64,000 bases of DNA from an uncultured Clostridia bacterium (GCA_904399395.1 CAJFPJ010000056.1:62001-126000); one strand, 5' to 3'. Shown: positions 51,667 through 60,138, counted from the first letter of the stretch. A program made the numbers and translations. The notes: generated by a model not told the origin, from the sequence alone.

Positions 51667-53055
51667 ATGAAAAGTGATTTTTCTAAGGGCAGTGTGGCCG
51701 GCAATATTATGAGTTTGGCTGTGCCTATGACGCTTGCACAGCTGGTAAATGTTCTATACAATGTGGTAGACCGCATTTACATTGGCCGCATGCCTGAGAA
51801 TGCTACTTTGGCTATGACAGGCCTTGGCGTGTGTTTCCCCATTATTACAATGGTCATAGCCTTCGCCAATCTTTTTGGTATGGGGGGCGCTCCGCTGTGT
51901 ACAATTGCACGAGGGAAAGGGGATCAGAAGGAAGCGGAAAGCATTATGGGCAATTCCTTTATTCTCCTGCTTATATCCGGAGCGGTTTTGACCGTGCTCG
52001 GCCTGCTTTTGAAGGAGCCATTATTATATGCTTTTGGAGCCAGCGCAGAAACCTTTCCTTTTGCTGATCAATATATTACTATTTATCTCTGCGGCAGCAT
52101 ATTTGTAATGATCAGCCTGGGTATGAACAGTTTTATCAACAGCCAGGGCTTCGGTCGCGTAGGCATGACGACTGTGCTCTGTGGCGCTGTAGCGAATATC
52201 ATATTGGATCCTATCTTCATTTTTACCTTTCAAATGGGAATTCAAGGGGCTGCCCTTGCCACGGTTCTATCTCAGTTTCTTTCAGCCATGTGGGTGTTGT
52301 GGTTTTTAACGGGAAAAAAGGCAATTCTGCGTTTGAAGAAGGAGTGCTTTCGTTTGAAATGGAAGCGCATCTGTAGCATTACAGCGCTGGGGACGACGGG
52401 TTTTACCATGTCTATAACCAATTGTGCCGTGCAGATTATCTGCAACTCCACACTGCAGATATATGGCGGTGATCTGTATGTGGGAATCATGACGGTAATT
52501 AACTCCATCCGAGAGGTTATTTCCATGCCGGTTTCCGGTATCACAAATAGTGCACAGCCGGTGCTGGGCTTCAATTACGGGGCTGGGAAGTACAAGAGGG
52601 TACGATCCGGCATCAAGTTTATGTCCATCGTCTGCATTGCATATACCATAGTGGCCTGGGCGGTATTATATGTATTTCCAGAGTTTTTCATCCATATTTT
52701 CAACCAGGATCCGGAGCTTACCCAGGCTGCTGTTCCGGCTCTTCATGTATATTATTTTGGATTTTTTACCATGTCTCTGCAGTTTGCGGGTCAGTCTGTA
52801 TATGTGGGGCTGGGTAAATCGAAACAGGCCGTATTCTTCTCGCTGCTCCGAAAAGCAGTGATTGTCATTCCCCTGACTCTGCTTCTGCCAAATCTGTTTT
52901 CATTGGGCACCATGGGCGTCTTTTTGGCGGAGCCGATTTCTAATTTTATAGGAGGAGGCGCTTGCTTTATCACAATGCTGGCTACCGTATGGCGCAGACT
53001 GAAAGAGGATCCCGAACCTGTGAAACAGACGGCAGTTGGAGACGGAGACGCGTAA
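51667..53055 (+). CDS. MATE family efflux transporter
   Basis: 462 residues and about 12 membrane helices. The first repeat begins FSKGSVAGNIMSLAVPMTLAQLVNVLYNVVDRIYIGRMPE, the second near ICSITALGTTGFTMSITNCAVQI. This is the NorM/MepA-like branch of MATE transporters, which export cationic compounds with Na+ or H+ exchange. ATG 51667 is preceded by GGGAGGATGG; earlier in-frame codons overlap that site. It is paralogous to the gene at 10251-11660 but clearly diverged. It converges on serA and ends before a shared terminator. Confidence 0.92.
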   Translation: MKSDFSKGSVAGNIMSLAVPMTLAQLVNVLYNVVDRIYIGRMPENATLAMTGLGVCFPIITMVIAFANLFGMGGAPLCTIARGKGDQKEAESIMGNSFILLLISGAVLTVLGLLLKEPLLYAFGASAETFPFADQYITIYLCGSIFVMISLGMNSFINSQGFGRVGMTTVLCGAVANIILDPIFIFTFQMGIQGAALATVLSQFLSAMWVLWFLTGKKAILRLKKECFRLKWKRICSITALGTTGFTMSITNCAVQIICNSTLQIYGGDLYVGIMTVINSIREVISMPVSGITNSAQPVLGFNYGAGKYKRVRSGIKFMSIVCIAYTIVAWAVLYVFPEFFIHIFNQDPELTQAAVPALHVYYFGFFTMSLQFAGQSVYVGLGKSKQAVFFSLLRKAVIVIPLTLLLPNLFSLGTMGVFLAEPISNFIGGGACFITMLATVWRRLKEDPEPVKQTAVGDGDA

Positions 53056-53197
53056 ATGCGCCTTTTTCCAGAAGAGTGCATGCATTCTCTCCGGCTTTCT
53101 GGCATAGCGTCTGCTTGCACAGAAAGATGTAGAAAAATGTCTTAAAAGAAGAAAAAAGGTGTACGAGCACATGCACTGGATTTTGTGTATGAGCAGA

Positions 53198-53236
53198 AAG
53201 CCCACCGGGGTTGTACAAATCCCGGCGGGCTTTCTT
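53198..53236. terminator. Terminator after the second MATE gene
   Basis: AAAGCCCACCGGG pairs with CCCGGCGGGCTTT (one mismatch) around an 11-base loop, followed by TTTCTTG. On the minus strand the T run is poor, so serA may use the CCAGCC/GGCTGG hairpin at 53344-53367. Confidence 0.7.
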
Positions 53237-53367
53237 GTGTGTAGGTGTACTATGTAACAGCCAAAACTGGATTATATGAAATTGATTTTTGGCGTATGTT
53301 TTTCGAAAATTGGATCCGAAGAAAATCCAGACGCTCTTTCTTCCAGCCTTATAGGGCTTCGGCTGGC

Positions 53368-54528
53368 TCAGCGTATTACGCGAACCCGGATAACTTCCTC
53401 TTGGGCCTGAATAGAAGCAATTGTTTCTTCTGTCACATCGCCGGTAACATCCAGCATGGTATAGGCGTAATCTTTTTTGGACTTGCTGGACATGTTCTCA
53501 ATATTGATGCCGGCTTTTGCTGCGGCTCCGGAGAAGGAGCTGATGGTGTTGGGTGTGTTCCTGTGCAGAATACAGATTCTGGTTCCATCCCTGGGCATGG
53601 AGACGGCCGGAAGGTTCACAGAATTCTTGATGTTGCCGTTTTCCAGATAATCGATCAGCTCATCCGCCGCCATACAGGCGCAATTGTCCTCGCTTTCCGG
53701 AGTGGAAGCGCCTAAATGAGGAATAGCGATAACACCCTCCGTATCCAGAAGGTCGTCGTCGGGGAAATCGGTGATATAAGCGGAAACCTTGCCAGAGGCC
53801 AGAGCGGCCTTAATGTCGGGAGTGCTGACCAGATCGCCACGGGCAAAATTCAGGATCCGCACACCGTCTTTCATTTTAGCAATAGTTTCGGCGTTGATCA
53901 TTTCTTTTGTATCAGGGGTAAGGGGCACATGAATGGTGATGTAATCGCACTTTGCATAGATTTCATCCCTGGTGGTGGCGTGATGGATTGCTCTGGAAAG
54001 CCCCCAGGCCGCATCTACCGAAAGGAAGGGATCATGGCCGTATACTTCCATCCCCAGGCTTTTGGCAGCGTTGGCAACCATGGCGCCGATAGCACCCAGA
54101 CCAATGACACCTAAGCTCTTACCCTTGATTTCAGGGCCCACAAAAGCGCTTTTACCTTTTTCTACCAGTTTGCTTACTTCTGCGCCCTTGCCTTTGAGAG
54201 TTTTGGCCCACTCAATGGCAGGAACAATTTTGCGAGAGGTAAGAAACAACCCTGCCAGAACCAGCTCTTTAACTGCATTGGCGTTGGCGCCCGGAGTATT
54301 GAAAACAACAATTCCATTTTCACTGCAGCGGTCCAGTGGAATATTATTCACTCCGGCACCTGCTCTGGCAATAGCCAGAAGCTCAGGATTGAATTCCATT
54401 TCATGCATGGAAGCAGAACGAACTAAAATGGCGTCGGGGTTTTGCACATCGGTTCCACAAGTGTAGGCATCGCTGAAACGGCTGGTGCCTACTTCAGAGA
54501 TTTTATTTAAGCATTGAATTTTATACAT
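53368..54528 (-). CDS. serA: D-3-phosphoglycerate dehydrogenase
   Basis: 386 residues. The substrate domain RSASMHEMEF is followed by the NAD domain with LGVIGLGAIGAMVANAAKSLGMEVYGHDP, then RILNFARGDLV and the catalytic-region IAIPHLGASTPESEDNCA. The C-terminal ACT domain (GTRICILHRNTPNTISSFSGAAAKAGINIENM) is that of the short ACT-bearing SerA class. It oxidises 3-phosphoglycerate in the first step of serine synthesis. AAGGAG precedes the ATG. It is cotranscribed with serC, with only three bases between them. Confidence 0.95.
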   Translation of the reverse strand: MYKIQCLNKISEVGTSRFSDAYTCGTDVQNPDAILVRSASMHEMEFNPELLAIARAGAGVNNIPLDRCSENGIVVFNTPGANANAVKELVLAGLFLTSRKIVPAIEWAKTLKGKGAEVSKLVEKGKSAFVGPEIKGKSLGVIGLGAIGAMVANAAKSLGMEVYGHDPFLSVDAAWGLSRAIHHATTRDEIYAKCDYITIHVPLTPDTKEMINAETIAKMKDGVRILNFARGDLVSTPDIKAALASGKVSAYITDFPDDDLLDTEGVIAIPHLGASTPESEDNCACMAADELIDYLENGNIKNSVNLPAVSMPRDGTRICILHRNTPNTISSFSGAAAKAGINIENMSSKSKKDYAYTMLDVTGDVTEETIASIQAQEEVIRVRVIR

Positions 54529-54531
54529 GGA

Positions 54532-55617
54532 TCAGTGATTCTCCTTCTCAAATTTGGCCATGAAGTCCACGAGCTTTTCTACACCTTCCACAGGCATAGC
54601 GTTATAAATAGAAGCCCGCATACCGCCCACAGAACGATGGCCCTTCAGATTTACAAAGCCGGCTTCAGTAGCGGCCTTTACAAATTTGGCGTCCATATCG
54701 TCGTTGCCTGTTACAAAGGGAATATTCATCAGAGAACGGTCCTCCGGCACAACGGTACCATGGAACAAAGAGGATTGATCTAAAAAGCTGTAAAGCATAT
54801 TAGCTTTCTTTTCGTTGATTTTCTTCATTTCTTCCAGGCCGCCGATAGTGTTTTTCAGCCAATCCAGCACCAGCATAGCCATATAGATGGAATAGCAAGG
54901 GGGCGTGTTGAACATGGAGCCATTATCTGCATGTGTCTGATAGTTGAACATGGTGGGAGTGATATCCATTGCATGGCCGATCAGATCCTCACGAATAATA
55001 ACCACCGTCAGGCCCGCAGGTGCCAGGTTTTTCTGAGCGCCTGCATAGAGAAGAGCAAATTTGCTCACGTCGATAGGTTCGCTGACAATGCAGGAAGAGA
55101 TATCGGCCACCAGAGGCACGCTGCCGGTTTCAGGCAAGGTGTGGAATTTGGTTCCGTAAATGGTGTTGTTGAGGCAGATGTGGAAGTAATCCGCGTCGGG
55201 AGTGAAGGTGGAAGGATCCAACTTCGGAATATAGGAGAAAGTTTTATCTTTTGAGGAAGCCACAACATTGGCTTCTCCATAACGGGCAGCTTCCTTATAT
55301 GCCTTTGTGGCCCATTGGCCGGTCAAAACGAAGTCGGCCTTGCCGCTTTTTGTCATCAGGTTCATGGGAACCATGGCAAATTGGGAGGAAGCACCACCCT
55401 GCAGGAAGAGAACCTTATAGGAATCAGGGATGTTCATCACTTCGCGGAGCAAACTTTCTGCTGAATCGATAATGCCCTGATATACTTTTGAACGGTGAGA
55501 CATCTCCATAACGGACTGGCCGCTGCCCTGATAATCGAGCATTTCATCCGCGGCACGGCGGAGAACCGGTTCCGGCAGCATAGAGGGGCCGGCAGAAAAA
55601 TTGTAAACGCGTTTCAT
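54532..55617 (-). CDS. serC: Phosphoserine aminotransferase
   Basis: A 361-residue fold-type I PLP enzyme. The start VYNFSAGPSMLPEPVLRRAADEML is diagnostic, with GGASSQFAMVPMNL, DISSCIVSEPIDVSKFALLYAGAQKNLAPAGLTVVIIR (the PLP Lys lies in AGAQKN) and the C-terminal GHRSVGGMRASIYNAMPVEGVEKLVDFM. It converts 3-phosphohydroxypyruvate and glutamate to phosphoserine. GGAGGT precedes the ATG. It is first in the serC-serA operon, behind a consensus promoter with a large hairpin in its leader. Confidence 0.96.
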   Translation of the reverse strand: MKRVYNFSAGPSMLPEPVLRRAADEMLDYQGSGQSVMEMSHRSKVYQGIIDSAESLLREVMNIPDSYKVLFLQGGASSQFAMVPMNLMTKSGKADFVLTGQWATKAYKEAARYGEANVVASSKDKTFSYIPKLDPSTFTPDADYFHICLNNTIYGTKFHTLPETGSVPLVADISSCIVSEPIDVSKFALLYAGAQKNLAPAGLTVVIIREDLIGHAMDITPTMFNYQTHADNGSMFNTPPCYSIYMAMLVLDWLKNTIGGLEEMKKINEKKANMLYSFLDQSSLFHGTVVPEDRSLMNIPFVTGNDDMDAKFVKAATEAGFVNLKGHRSVGGMRASIYNAMPVEGVEKLVDFMAKFEKENH

Positions 55618-55649
55618 AGTACGTGCTAACCTCCAATTTCACAAACTTT

Positions 55650-55693
55650 CCCGTTGGAGCTACTCCGGCTTCTGATACGGATGTTCCAACGGG
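55650..55693 (-). promoter_or_regulatory. Inverted repeat in the serC leader
   Basis: CCCGTTGGA and TCCAACGGG form a perfect 9-bp stem with a 26-base internal segment that can itself pair weakly (CCGG/CGGA). It begins about 13 bases after the predicted transcription start. There is no T run. It may be an operator or an RNA structure that controls serCA. Confidence 0.55.
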
Positions 55694-55712
55694 ATATAGT
55701 ATAATACAATTT

Positions 55713-55741
55713 ATTATAGTGCTTTACTTTGCTGAAGTCAA
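55713..55741 (-). promoter_or_regulatory. Sigma-A promoter of serC-serA
   Basis: On the minus strand TTGACT (55736-55741), 17 bp, perfect TATAAT (55713-55718). Confidence 0.88.
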
Positions 55742-56084
55742 CTGGAATGCATAAAATACGAGCGCTTTTTGCATTTTTCTTCCGAAATCCTTTCTTTATT
55801 TCCTCGTATGCCTTCAGTATGCAGGAAAAAGCAGAAATTCCTTCCTGAGACATCCTATGAATTCTCCGCTTCCTACTTTTTAAGAAGAGAAGACTATTAT
55901 TAGCTCAGGGTCTATAAAACGAAAAAACTATTCCACTGCTTTTATATTTCTTACAGGAAGATGAAGAGGCAAGGGTTTATAGAAAGACTTTACCAGGTTT
56001 CCGGCTATGCATATGCATCGCAGGCATGGATATATTCCTTAAATATTAGATGGTTTCCCTAAAGAACTATTTTTAGTTTCTGGC
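55742..56084. other. AT-rich spacer between divergent serC and hydrogenase units
   Basis: No coding frame, repeat or RNA is recognised in this stretch. Confidence 0.5.
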
Positions 56085-56112
56085 TTGCGTATTGTGAAAA
56101 ATATGGTATACT
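56085..56112 (+). promoter_or_regulatory. Promoter of the hydrogenase-sensor operon
   Basis: TTGCGT, 16 bp, TATACT, with an extended TGn. The stretch ATGgTATACTGAGA matches the promoter region at 60129-60142 in 13 of 14 bases. TTGTGAA, a Rex-type half site, lies in the spacer (56093-56099). Confidence 0.6.
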
Positions 56113-56274
56113 GAGAGCATAAAAAACATTTATATCTATAAATATATTTTTATTGGAAAAGTTTTTATAAAAATTGTGTAAACACATTCTGATATCAAAG
56201 AGAAAATGAAGGGACATACAACTTGAAGAAAAAGCAAACTGAGTACGGACAATAGCAGATAAGGAGGCATGAAG

Positions 56275-56613
56275 ATGACAGTTAGGGAAGTGATTCGGAT
56301 CCTGGATGCAGAGGTCTTGGTAAGTGGGGATTTGGATACAGAGGTGAAGACAGCCTGTGGAAGTGATATGATGAGCGATGTTTTAGCCTTTGTGAAGGAT
56401 CAGGGGATGCTGCTTACCGGGCTGTGCAATCCCCAGGTGATCCGCACGGCAGAGATGATGGATATGCATTGTGTGGTCTTTGTTAGGGGAAAGGAAATCG
56501 ATCCCTCTATTGTAGAACTGGCTCGCTCCAGGGATATTATTGTTCTGCAGACACGCCATAGAATGTTCAGCGCCTGTGGGCTGCTCTATATGGGTGGCCT
56601 GCGGGGAGAGTGA
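56275..56613 (+). CDS. DRTGG-like domain protein
   Basis: 112 residues, soluble. The core CGSDMMSDVLAFVKDQGMLLTGLCNPQVIRTAEMMDMHCVVFVRGK (in part) matches the DRTGG fold, a small alpha/beta domain also found in HPr kinase neighbours and CBS-DRTGG proteins, whose ligand is unknown. ATG 56275 is taken as the start, since AAGGAGG lies 7 bases upstream; ATG 56269 is too close to it. It begins an operon of five genes: DRTGG, anti-sigma-type ATPase, HydS-like, DRTGG, PHP. A second copy of the domain is at 58667-59065. Confidence 0.78.
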   Translation: MTVREVIRILDAEVLVSGDLDTEVKTACGSDMMSDVLAFVKDQGMLLTGLCNPQVIRTAEMMDMHCVVFVRGKEIDPSIVELARSRDIIVLQTRHRMFSACGLLYMGGLRGE

Positions 56614-56621
56614 GGTGCCGC

Positions 56622-57041
56622 ATGAGTGCTCTCACATTTACATATGAAGTTCCCGGTGATGATTTCACTCGGGCGGGAGAGGCTTCCAGCGACGTAAAAC
56701 GCAAGTTGAAGCAACTGGGCTACAATCCTGAGGCTATCCGGAAAGTGGCTATTGCCATGTATGAAGGGGAAATCAATATGGTGATCCATGCCCATGGAGG
56801 AGAAGCCAGAGTGGAGGTGGATCCCCAGGAAATACGCATTACCCTTAGCGATAGGGGACCTGGAATCCCCGATGTGGAAAAGGCCATGCAGGAGGGGTGG
56901 AGCACTGCTCCAGACACAATCCGGAATCTGGGTTTCGGTGCGGGAATGGGGCTCCCCAATATCAAAAAATATACCGATGAGCTCCGAATTGACACCAAGG
57001 TCGGGGAAGGAACTACCCTATATATGAAGGTCCTGGCTTGA
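56622..57041 (+). CDS. Stand-alone GHKL ATPase (anti-sigma factor/serine kinase-like)
   Basis: 139 residues, made of only an ATP-binding Bergerat fold: N-box around YEGEINMVIHAHGG (Glu48-Asn52), G1 box SDRGPGI (Asp77) and G2 box LGFGAGMGLPNIKK (104-112). It has no phospho-acceptor or membrane domain. This is the RsbW/SpoIIAB-like type that binds sigma factors or phosphorylates an antagonist on Ser. It begins 8 bases after the DRTGG gene with GAGGTG upstream. Its partner is unknown; a sigma factor or STAS protein is not encoded nearby. Confidence 0.82.
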   Translation: MSALTFTYEVPGDDFTRAGEASSDVKRKLKQLGYNPEAIRKVAIAMYEGEINMVIHAHGGEARVEVDPQEIRITLSDRGPGIPDVEKAMQEGWSTAPDTIRNLGFGAGMGLPNIKKYTDELRIDTKVGEGTTLYMKVLA

Positions 57042-57216
57042 AAAGTGTTCTTAGGGGAAAGGGAAGGCGTTTAAAAATGGGGGTTCCGGCTGGGTGTAAA
57101 AGAGTTCTCGGATGGGAAACAGGAAGGAGCGGCGTAAGAGGCCGCTCTGCCGTTTTTGGAACCTGCAGGGAAAGAGCCTGCAGCATCCCGGGCGGAAATT
57201 GGGTGAGGTGATTGGA

Positions 57217-58542
57217 ATGGACCGTTTTTTTCATTCTGTTATGTTAGATAGCAGCAAATGTATGGGCTGCACCAATTGCATAAAAAGATGCCCCACAGAG
57301 GCAATACGCGTCCGGGAAGGGAAGGCGTGTATCATTCCGGAACGTTGCATCGACTGCGGCGAGTGCATCCGCGTGTGTCCCCATCATGCGAAAAGGGCCA
57401 GTTATGATTCTCTAGAGAGCATCCGGGCTTTTTCCTATACAGTGGCGCTGCCGGCCCCAACTCTCTATGGGCAATTTAATAATTTAGACGATATTGATAT
57501 TGTGCTGAACGGCCTGCGCGCTTTGGGATTCAACGAGGTATTTGAAGTTTCCCGGGCGGCAGAGTTGGTTTCTGAAGCTACCCGCAAGCTGATGAAAGAA
57601 GGAAAGCTGAAGCTTCCGGTAATCAGCTCGGCATGTCCCGCGGTGGTGAGGTTGATCCGGGTTCGGTTTCCGGATCTTTGCAGCCATGTGCTCCCGATGG
57701 CGTCCCCCATGGAAGTGGCCGCCAGGTTCGCCAAAAAGGAGGCTGCTGCAAAAACGGGCCTTCCAAAAGAGAAGATCGGCGTTTTCTTTATTACACCCTG
57801 CCCGGCAAAGGTTACGGATTCCCGTGTCCCGGTGAATTTTGCTTCCTCTGAGGTGGATGGGGCAATTGCCATCAGTGAAATTTTCCCGGCCCTGACGGAG
57901 AAAATGGAGCATCTGGAAGAGGTGGAGCCTCTCCAGGGTTCGGGTGTGATCGGCGTAGGGTGGGCCTCCAGCGGCGGAGAGAGCGCTGCGCTGCTCAACG
58001 ATAAATATTTGGCAGCGGACGGGATTGAAAATGTGATTCGTGTGCTGGAAGAATTGGAGGATGAGCGCATTCGGGAGCTGGAATTTATCGAGCTCAATGC
58101 CTGTGCCGGCGGATGTGTGGGCGGCGTGGCGTGTGTGGAAAACGCATATGTGGCTAAGGCACGTCTCCAGCGGCTTCGGCGGTATCTGCCGGTTTCTAAG
58201 AATCACCTCGCGTGGGAAGAAGTGCCGCTTCTCCGGTGGGAAACGGGATTGGAATTCGCGCCTGTCCTGAAGCTTTCTGACGATATGGGCGAGGCTCTCC
58301 GCATGATGGGGGAGATTGACCGGATAACGGAGAAATTTCCGGGCCTAGACTGTGGTTCCTGCGGTGCGCCCTCTTGCCGTGCTTTGGCAGAGGATGTAGT
58401 GCGGGGGGATGCAAAAGAAAGCGATTGTATTTTTGTTCTGCGTGAGGAAATCCGCACGATGGCCAACATGTTGGAATCTATCGGCGGCTTTGTGCCGGGA
58501 AACATGCATAAAGAGGAAAAGAAAGAAGATTCCGGCAGCTGA
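57217..58542 (+). CDS. Sensory-type [FeFe] hydrogenase homologue (HydS-like)
   Basis: 441 residues. An N-terminal two-[4Fe-4S] ferredoxin domain has Cys15-18-21-25 and Cys44-47-50-54. The H-cluster domain follows: motif 1 is SSACPA (Ala139 at the place of the proton-transfer Cys of TSCCP, Cys140 kept), motif 2 is ITPCPAK (Cys195) and motif 3 is LNACAGGCVGG (Cys296, Cys300). The C-terminus has DCGSCGAPSCRALAEDVVRG plus Cys404, a PF04060-type [4Fe-4S] domain as in RnfB, and no PAS domain. All four cluster cysteines remain but the catalytic one is lost, so sensing or slow chemistry is likely. ATG 57217 follows GAGGTGAT. Confidence 0.88.
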   Translation: MDRFFHSVMLDSSKCMGCTNCIKRCPTEAIRVREGKACIIPERCIDCGECIRVCPHHAKRASYDSLESIRAFSYTVALPAPTLYGQFNNLDDIDIVLNGLRALGFNEVFEVSRAAELVSEATRKLMKEGKLKLPVISSACPAVVRLIRVRFPDLCSHVLPMASPMEVAARFAKKEAAAKTGLPKEKIGVFFITPCPAKVTDSRVPVNFASSEVDGAIAISEIFPALTEKMEHLEEVEPLQGSGVIGVGWASSGGESAALLNDKYLAADGIENVIRVLEELEDERIRELEFIELNACAGGCVGGVACVENAYVAKARLQRLRRYLPVSKNHLAWEEVPLLRWETGLEFAPVLKLSDDMGEALRMMGEIDRITEKFPGLDCGSCGAPSCRALAEDVVRGDAKESDCIFVLREEIRTMANMLESIGGFVPGNMHKEEKKEDSGS

Positions 58543-58666
58543 CGAAAAGGGCAGGAATCATTTTCGAAAAGATTACTGGATAGCAAGGATGATTGCTGAA
58601 AAGAAAACTTTTGCTTTATGACAAAGGCTTATATCATTGGAAAAACTGCCGAAAGGGAGGCTGCAG

Positions 58667-59065
58667 ATGGAAGACAGGATGGAGATAAAAACGGCTGGCA
58701 GAGCAGAGGAACAATTAAAAGAAAAACTGACGGTATCGGCTTTGGCAGAAGCCTTGGGGGCGGAATGGTTGGTGGAAGGAGAGAAGGAGAGAATTATCCA
58801 GGCTGGGTATGTATGCGACCTTCTCAGCTGGGCTATGGCCAGGCTTCCCGAAGGCGCCGCCTGGATGACGGTAATGGGGAATTTGAATGCAGTAGCTGTT
58901 TGTTCCCTGAAGGATGGCGCCTGTATTGTATTGACAGATAGTGCCCCTCTGGATGAAAATGCCAGGGCCAGAGCGGAGATAGAGGAGATCCCTATTCTGC
59001 GGGTGGAAGCGGGAGCCTATGAGACGGCCCTTCGTTTGGGTGAATTGTTGAGGAAAACACCGTGA
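58667..59065 (+). CDS. DRTGG-like domain protein, second copy
   Basis: 132 residues. LTVSALAEALGAEWLVEGEKERI is followed by AGYVCDLLSWAMARLPEGAAWMTVMGNLNAVAV and ACIVLTDSAPLDENARARA, which parallels the layout of the 56275 protein (Cys/Gly turn, S-D-x-x-S/L, then a hydrophobic strand). ATG 58667 is chosen for the GGGAGG just upstream; an in-frame ATG at 58637 lacks one. The stop overlaps the GTG start of the PHP gene. Its ligand and role are unknown; two such domains around a sensory hydrogenase suggest a signalling function. Confidence 0.72.
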   Translation: MEDRMEIKTAGRAEEQLKEKLTVSALAEALGAEWLVEGEKERIIQAGYVCDLLSWAMARLPEGAAWMTVMGNLNAVAVCSLKDGACIVLTDSAPLDENARARAEIEEIPILRVEAGAYETALRLGELLRKTP

Positions 59066-59799
59066 AAATCCAATATGACTTGCACCTGCATTCCTGCCTT
59101 TCTCCCTGTGGAAGTGACGACATGACTCCCTGTAATATGGTGAACATGGCGGCGCTTCTGGGATTTGATATGATTGCAATAACGGATCACAATAGCTGCC
59201 TGAATGCGCAAGCTGCCATAGCTGCAGGAAAGCAGGCGGGGGTTACGGTGGTGCCGGGAATGGAACTTTGCACAGCAGAAGAAGCTCATGTGGTGTGTCT
59301 TTTCCCCACGCTGGAGGATGCCCTGCAGTTTCAGGTATATGTAGATGGAAAAAGCTATTTGGTGGAAAACCGCCCCGATATCTTTGGCAGGCAGTTGATT
59401 ATGGGGGAGGGAGATGTTCTGTTGGGCGAAGAATCCCGTCTGCTTTTGAATGCCACAAAGGTGACCGCTCAGGAGGCCTCCTGTGCAGTTCGCCTTTTTC
59501 ATGGGGCGGCATTTCCTGCCCATATCGACCGGGATTCCTTCAGTCTTTTGGCCAGCTTGGGTTCTATCCCACCAGAGGCGGAATTCAGAGCAGCTGAAAT
59601 TACGGCTTCTGGGGATGTGGAGAAGCTTCTCCAAATGTATCCGGAACTGCGGGACATGATCCTTTTGCTGGATTCTGACGCTCATTATTTAGAAAATATG
59701 CAAGATCCAGGCCCCTGGTTGGATCTACCGGAAAATACAGCTGCTTGCTTGATCGACGCTCTAAATGGGACAATAAAAGCAACTTGGGGCAGAACATAA
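59062..59799 (+). CDS. PHP-domain metal-dependent phosphoesterase
   Basis: 245 residues of the PHP fold: YDLHLHSCLSPCGSDDMTP (His8, His10), IAITDHNSCLNA (Asp and His), GMELCTAEEAHVVCLF (Glu and His), AHIDRDSFSL and DSDAHYLENM (Asp and His) supply the metal site. Related stand-alone proteins are nucleases, histidinol phosphatases or 3',5'-nucleotide phosphatases. The start is GTG 59062, overlapping the previous stop. It closes the HydS-like operon, so it might act on a signalling nucleotide (inference). There is no sign of a polymerase or other fusion. Confidence 0.87.
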   Translation: MKIQYDLHLHSCLSPCGSDDMTPCNMVNMAALLGFDMIAITDHNSCLNAQAAIAAGKQAGVTVVPGMELCTAEEAHVVCLFPTLEDALQFQVYVDGKSYLVENRPDIFGRQLIMGEGDVLLGEESRLLLNATKVTAQEASCAVRLFHGAAFPAHIDRDSFSLLASLGSIPPEAEFRAAEITASGDVEKLLQMYPELRDMILLLDSDAHYLENMQDPGPWLDLPENTAACLIDALNGTIKATWGRT

Positions 59800-59876
59800 A
59801 ATCTTTACCAGATGTATACCAATGTCTTTGTGGTGTTTCAATGGCGTTAATTTGTAGGTAGAAAGTGGATGAAATG

Positions 59877-59930
59877 GAATAAGGTTATGATATTGTTATT
59901 TTATTAACAATATCATAACCTTATTCTTTT
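59877..59930. terminator. 22-bp perfect inverted repeat, terminator with embedded Rex-like operator
   Basis: GAATAAGGTTATGATATTGTTA (59877-59898) and its exact complement (59905-59926) flank a six-base loop, followed by CTTTTACTTTTT. It can end the PHP transcript. Its centre TTGTTATTTTATTAACAA (59893-59910) matches the Rex consensus TTGTTAAnnnnTTAACAA at 13 of 14 fixed positions. Confidence 0.7.
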
Positions 59931-60128
59931 ACTTTTTCCATATAAATATATTCTAGATTTAGTGCATATGTATAAATCGAACCGATTTATATAAAATTCA
60001 GAATAATTTTGCATTTTTGTATATTTTGATACACAATTTAATTGTTAATATTTTGTCGATTTTTTGCTTGTCTCATAACGAATTTTTGATCGGATTTCAC
60101 AAAATATTCTGGATTTTAAGCGGGCGGT

Positions 60129-60138
60129 ATGCTATACT
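60129..60138 (+). promoter_or_regulatory. Extended -10 promoter of the hydrogenase operon
   Basis: ATGCTATACT with TGn and TATACT (60133-60138). The -35 (TGGATT, 17 bp) is poor. The element is almost identical to that of the 56.1-kb operon. TTTCACAA (60094-60101), a Rex-type half site, lies just upstream. Confidence 0.5.

Noticed and set aside
60054-60060. TGTCGAT as a Spo0A box before the hydrogenase operon
   Set aside because: A single 6 of 7 match in very AT-rich DNA is expected by chance.
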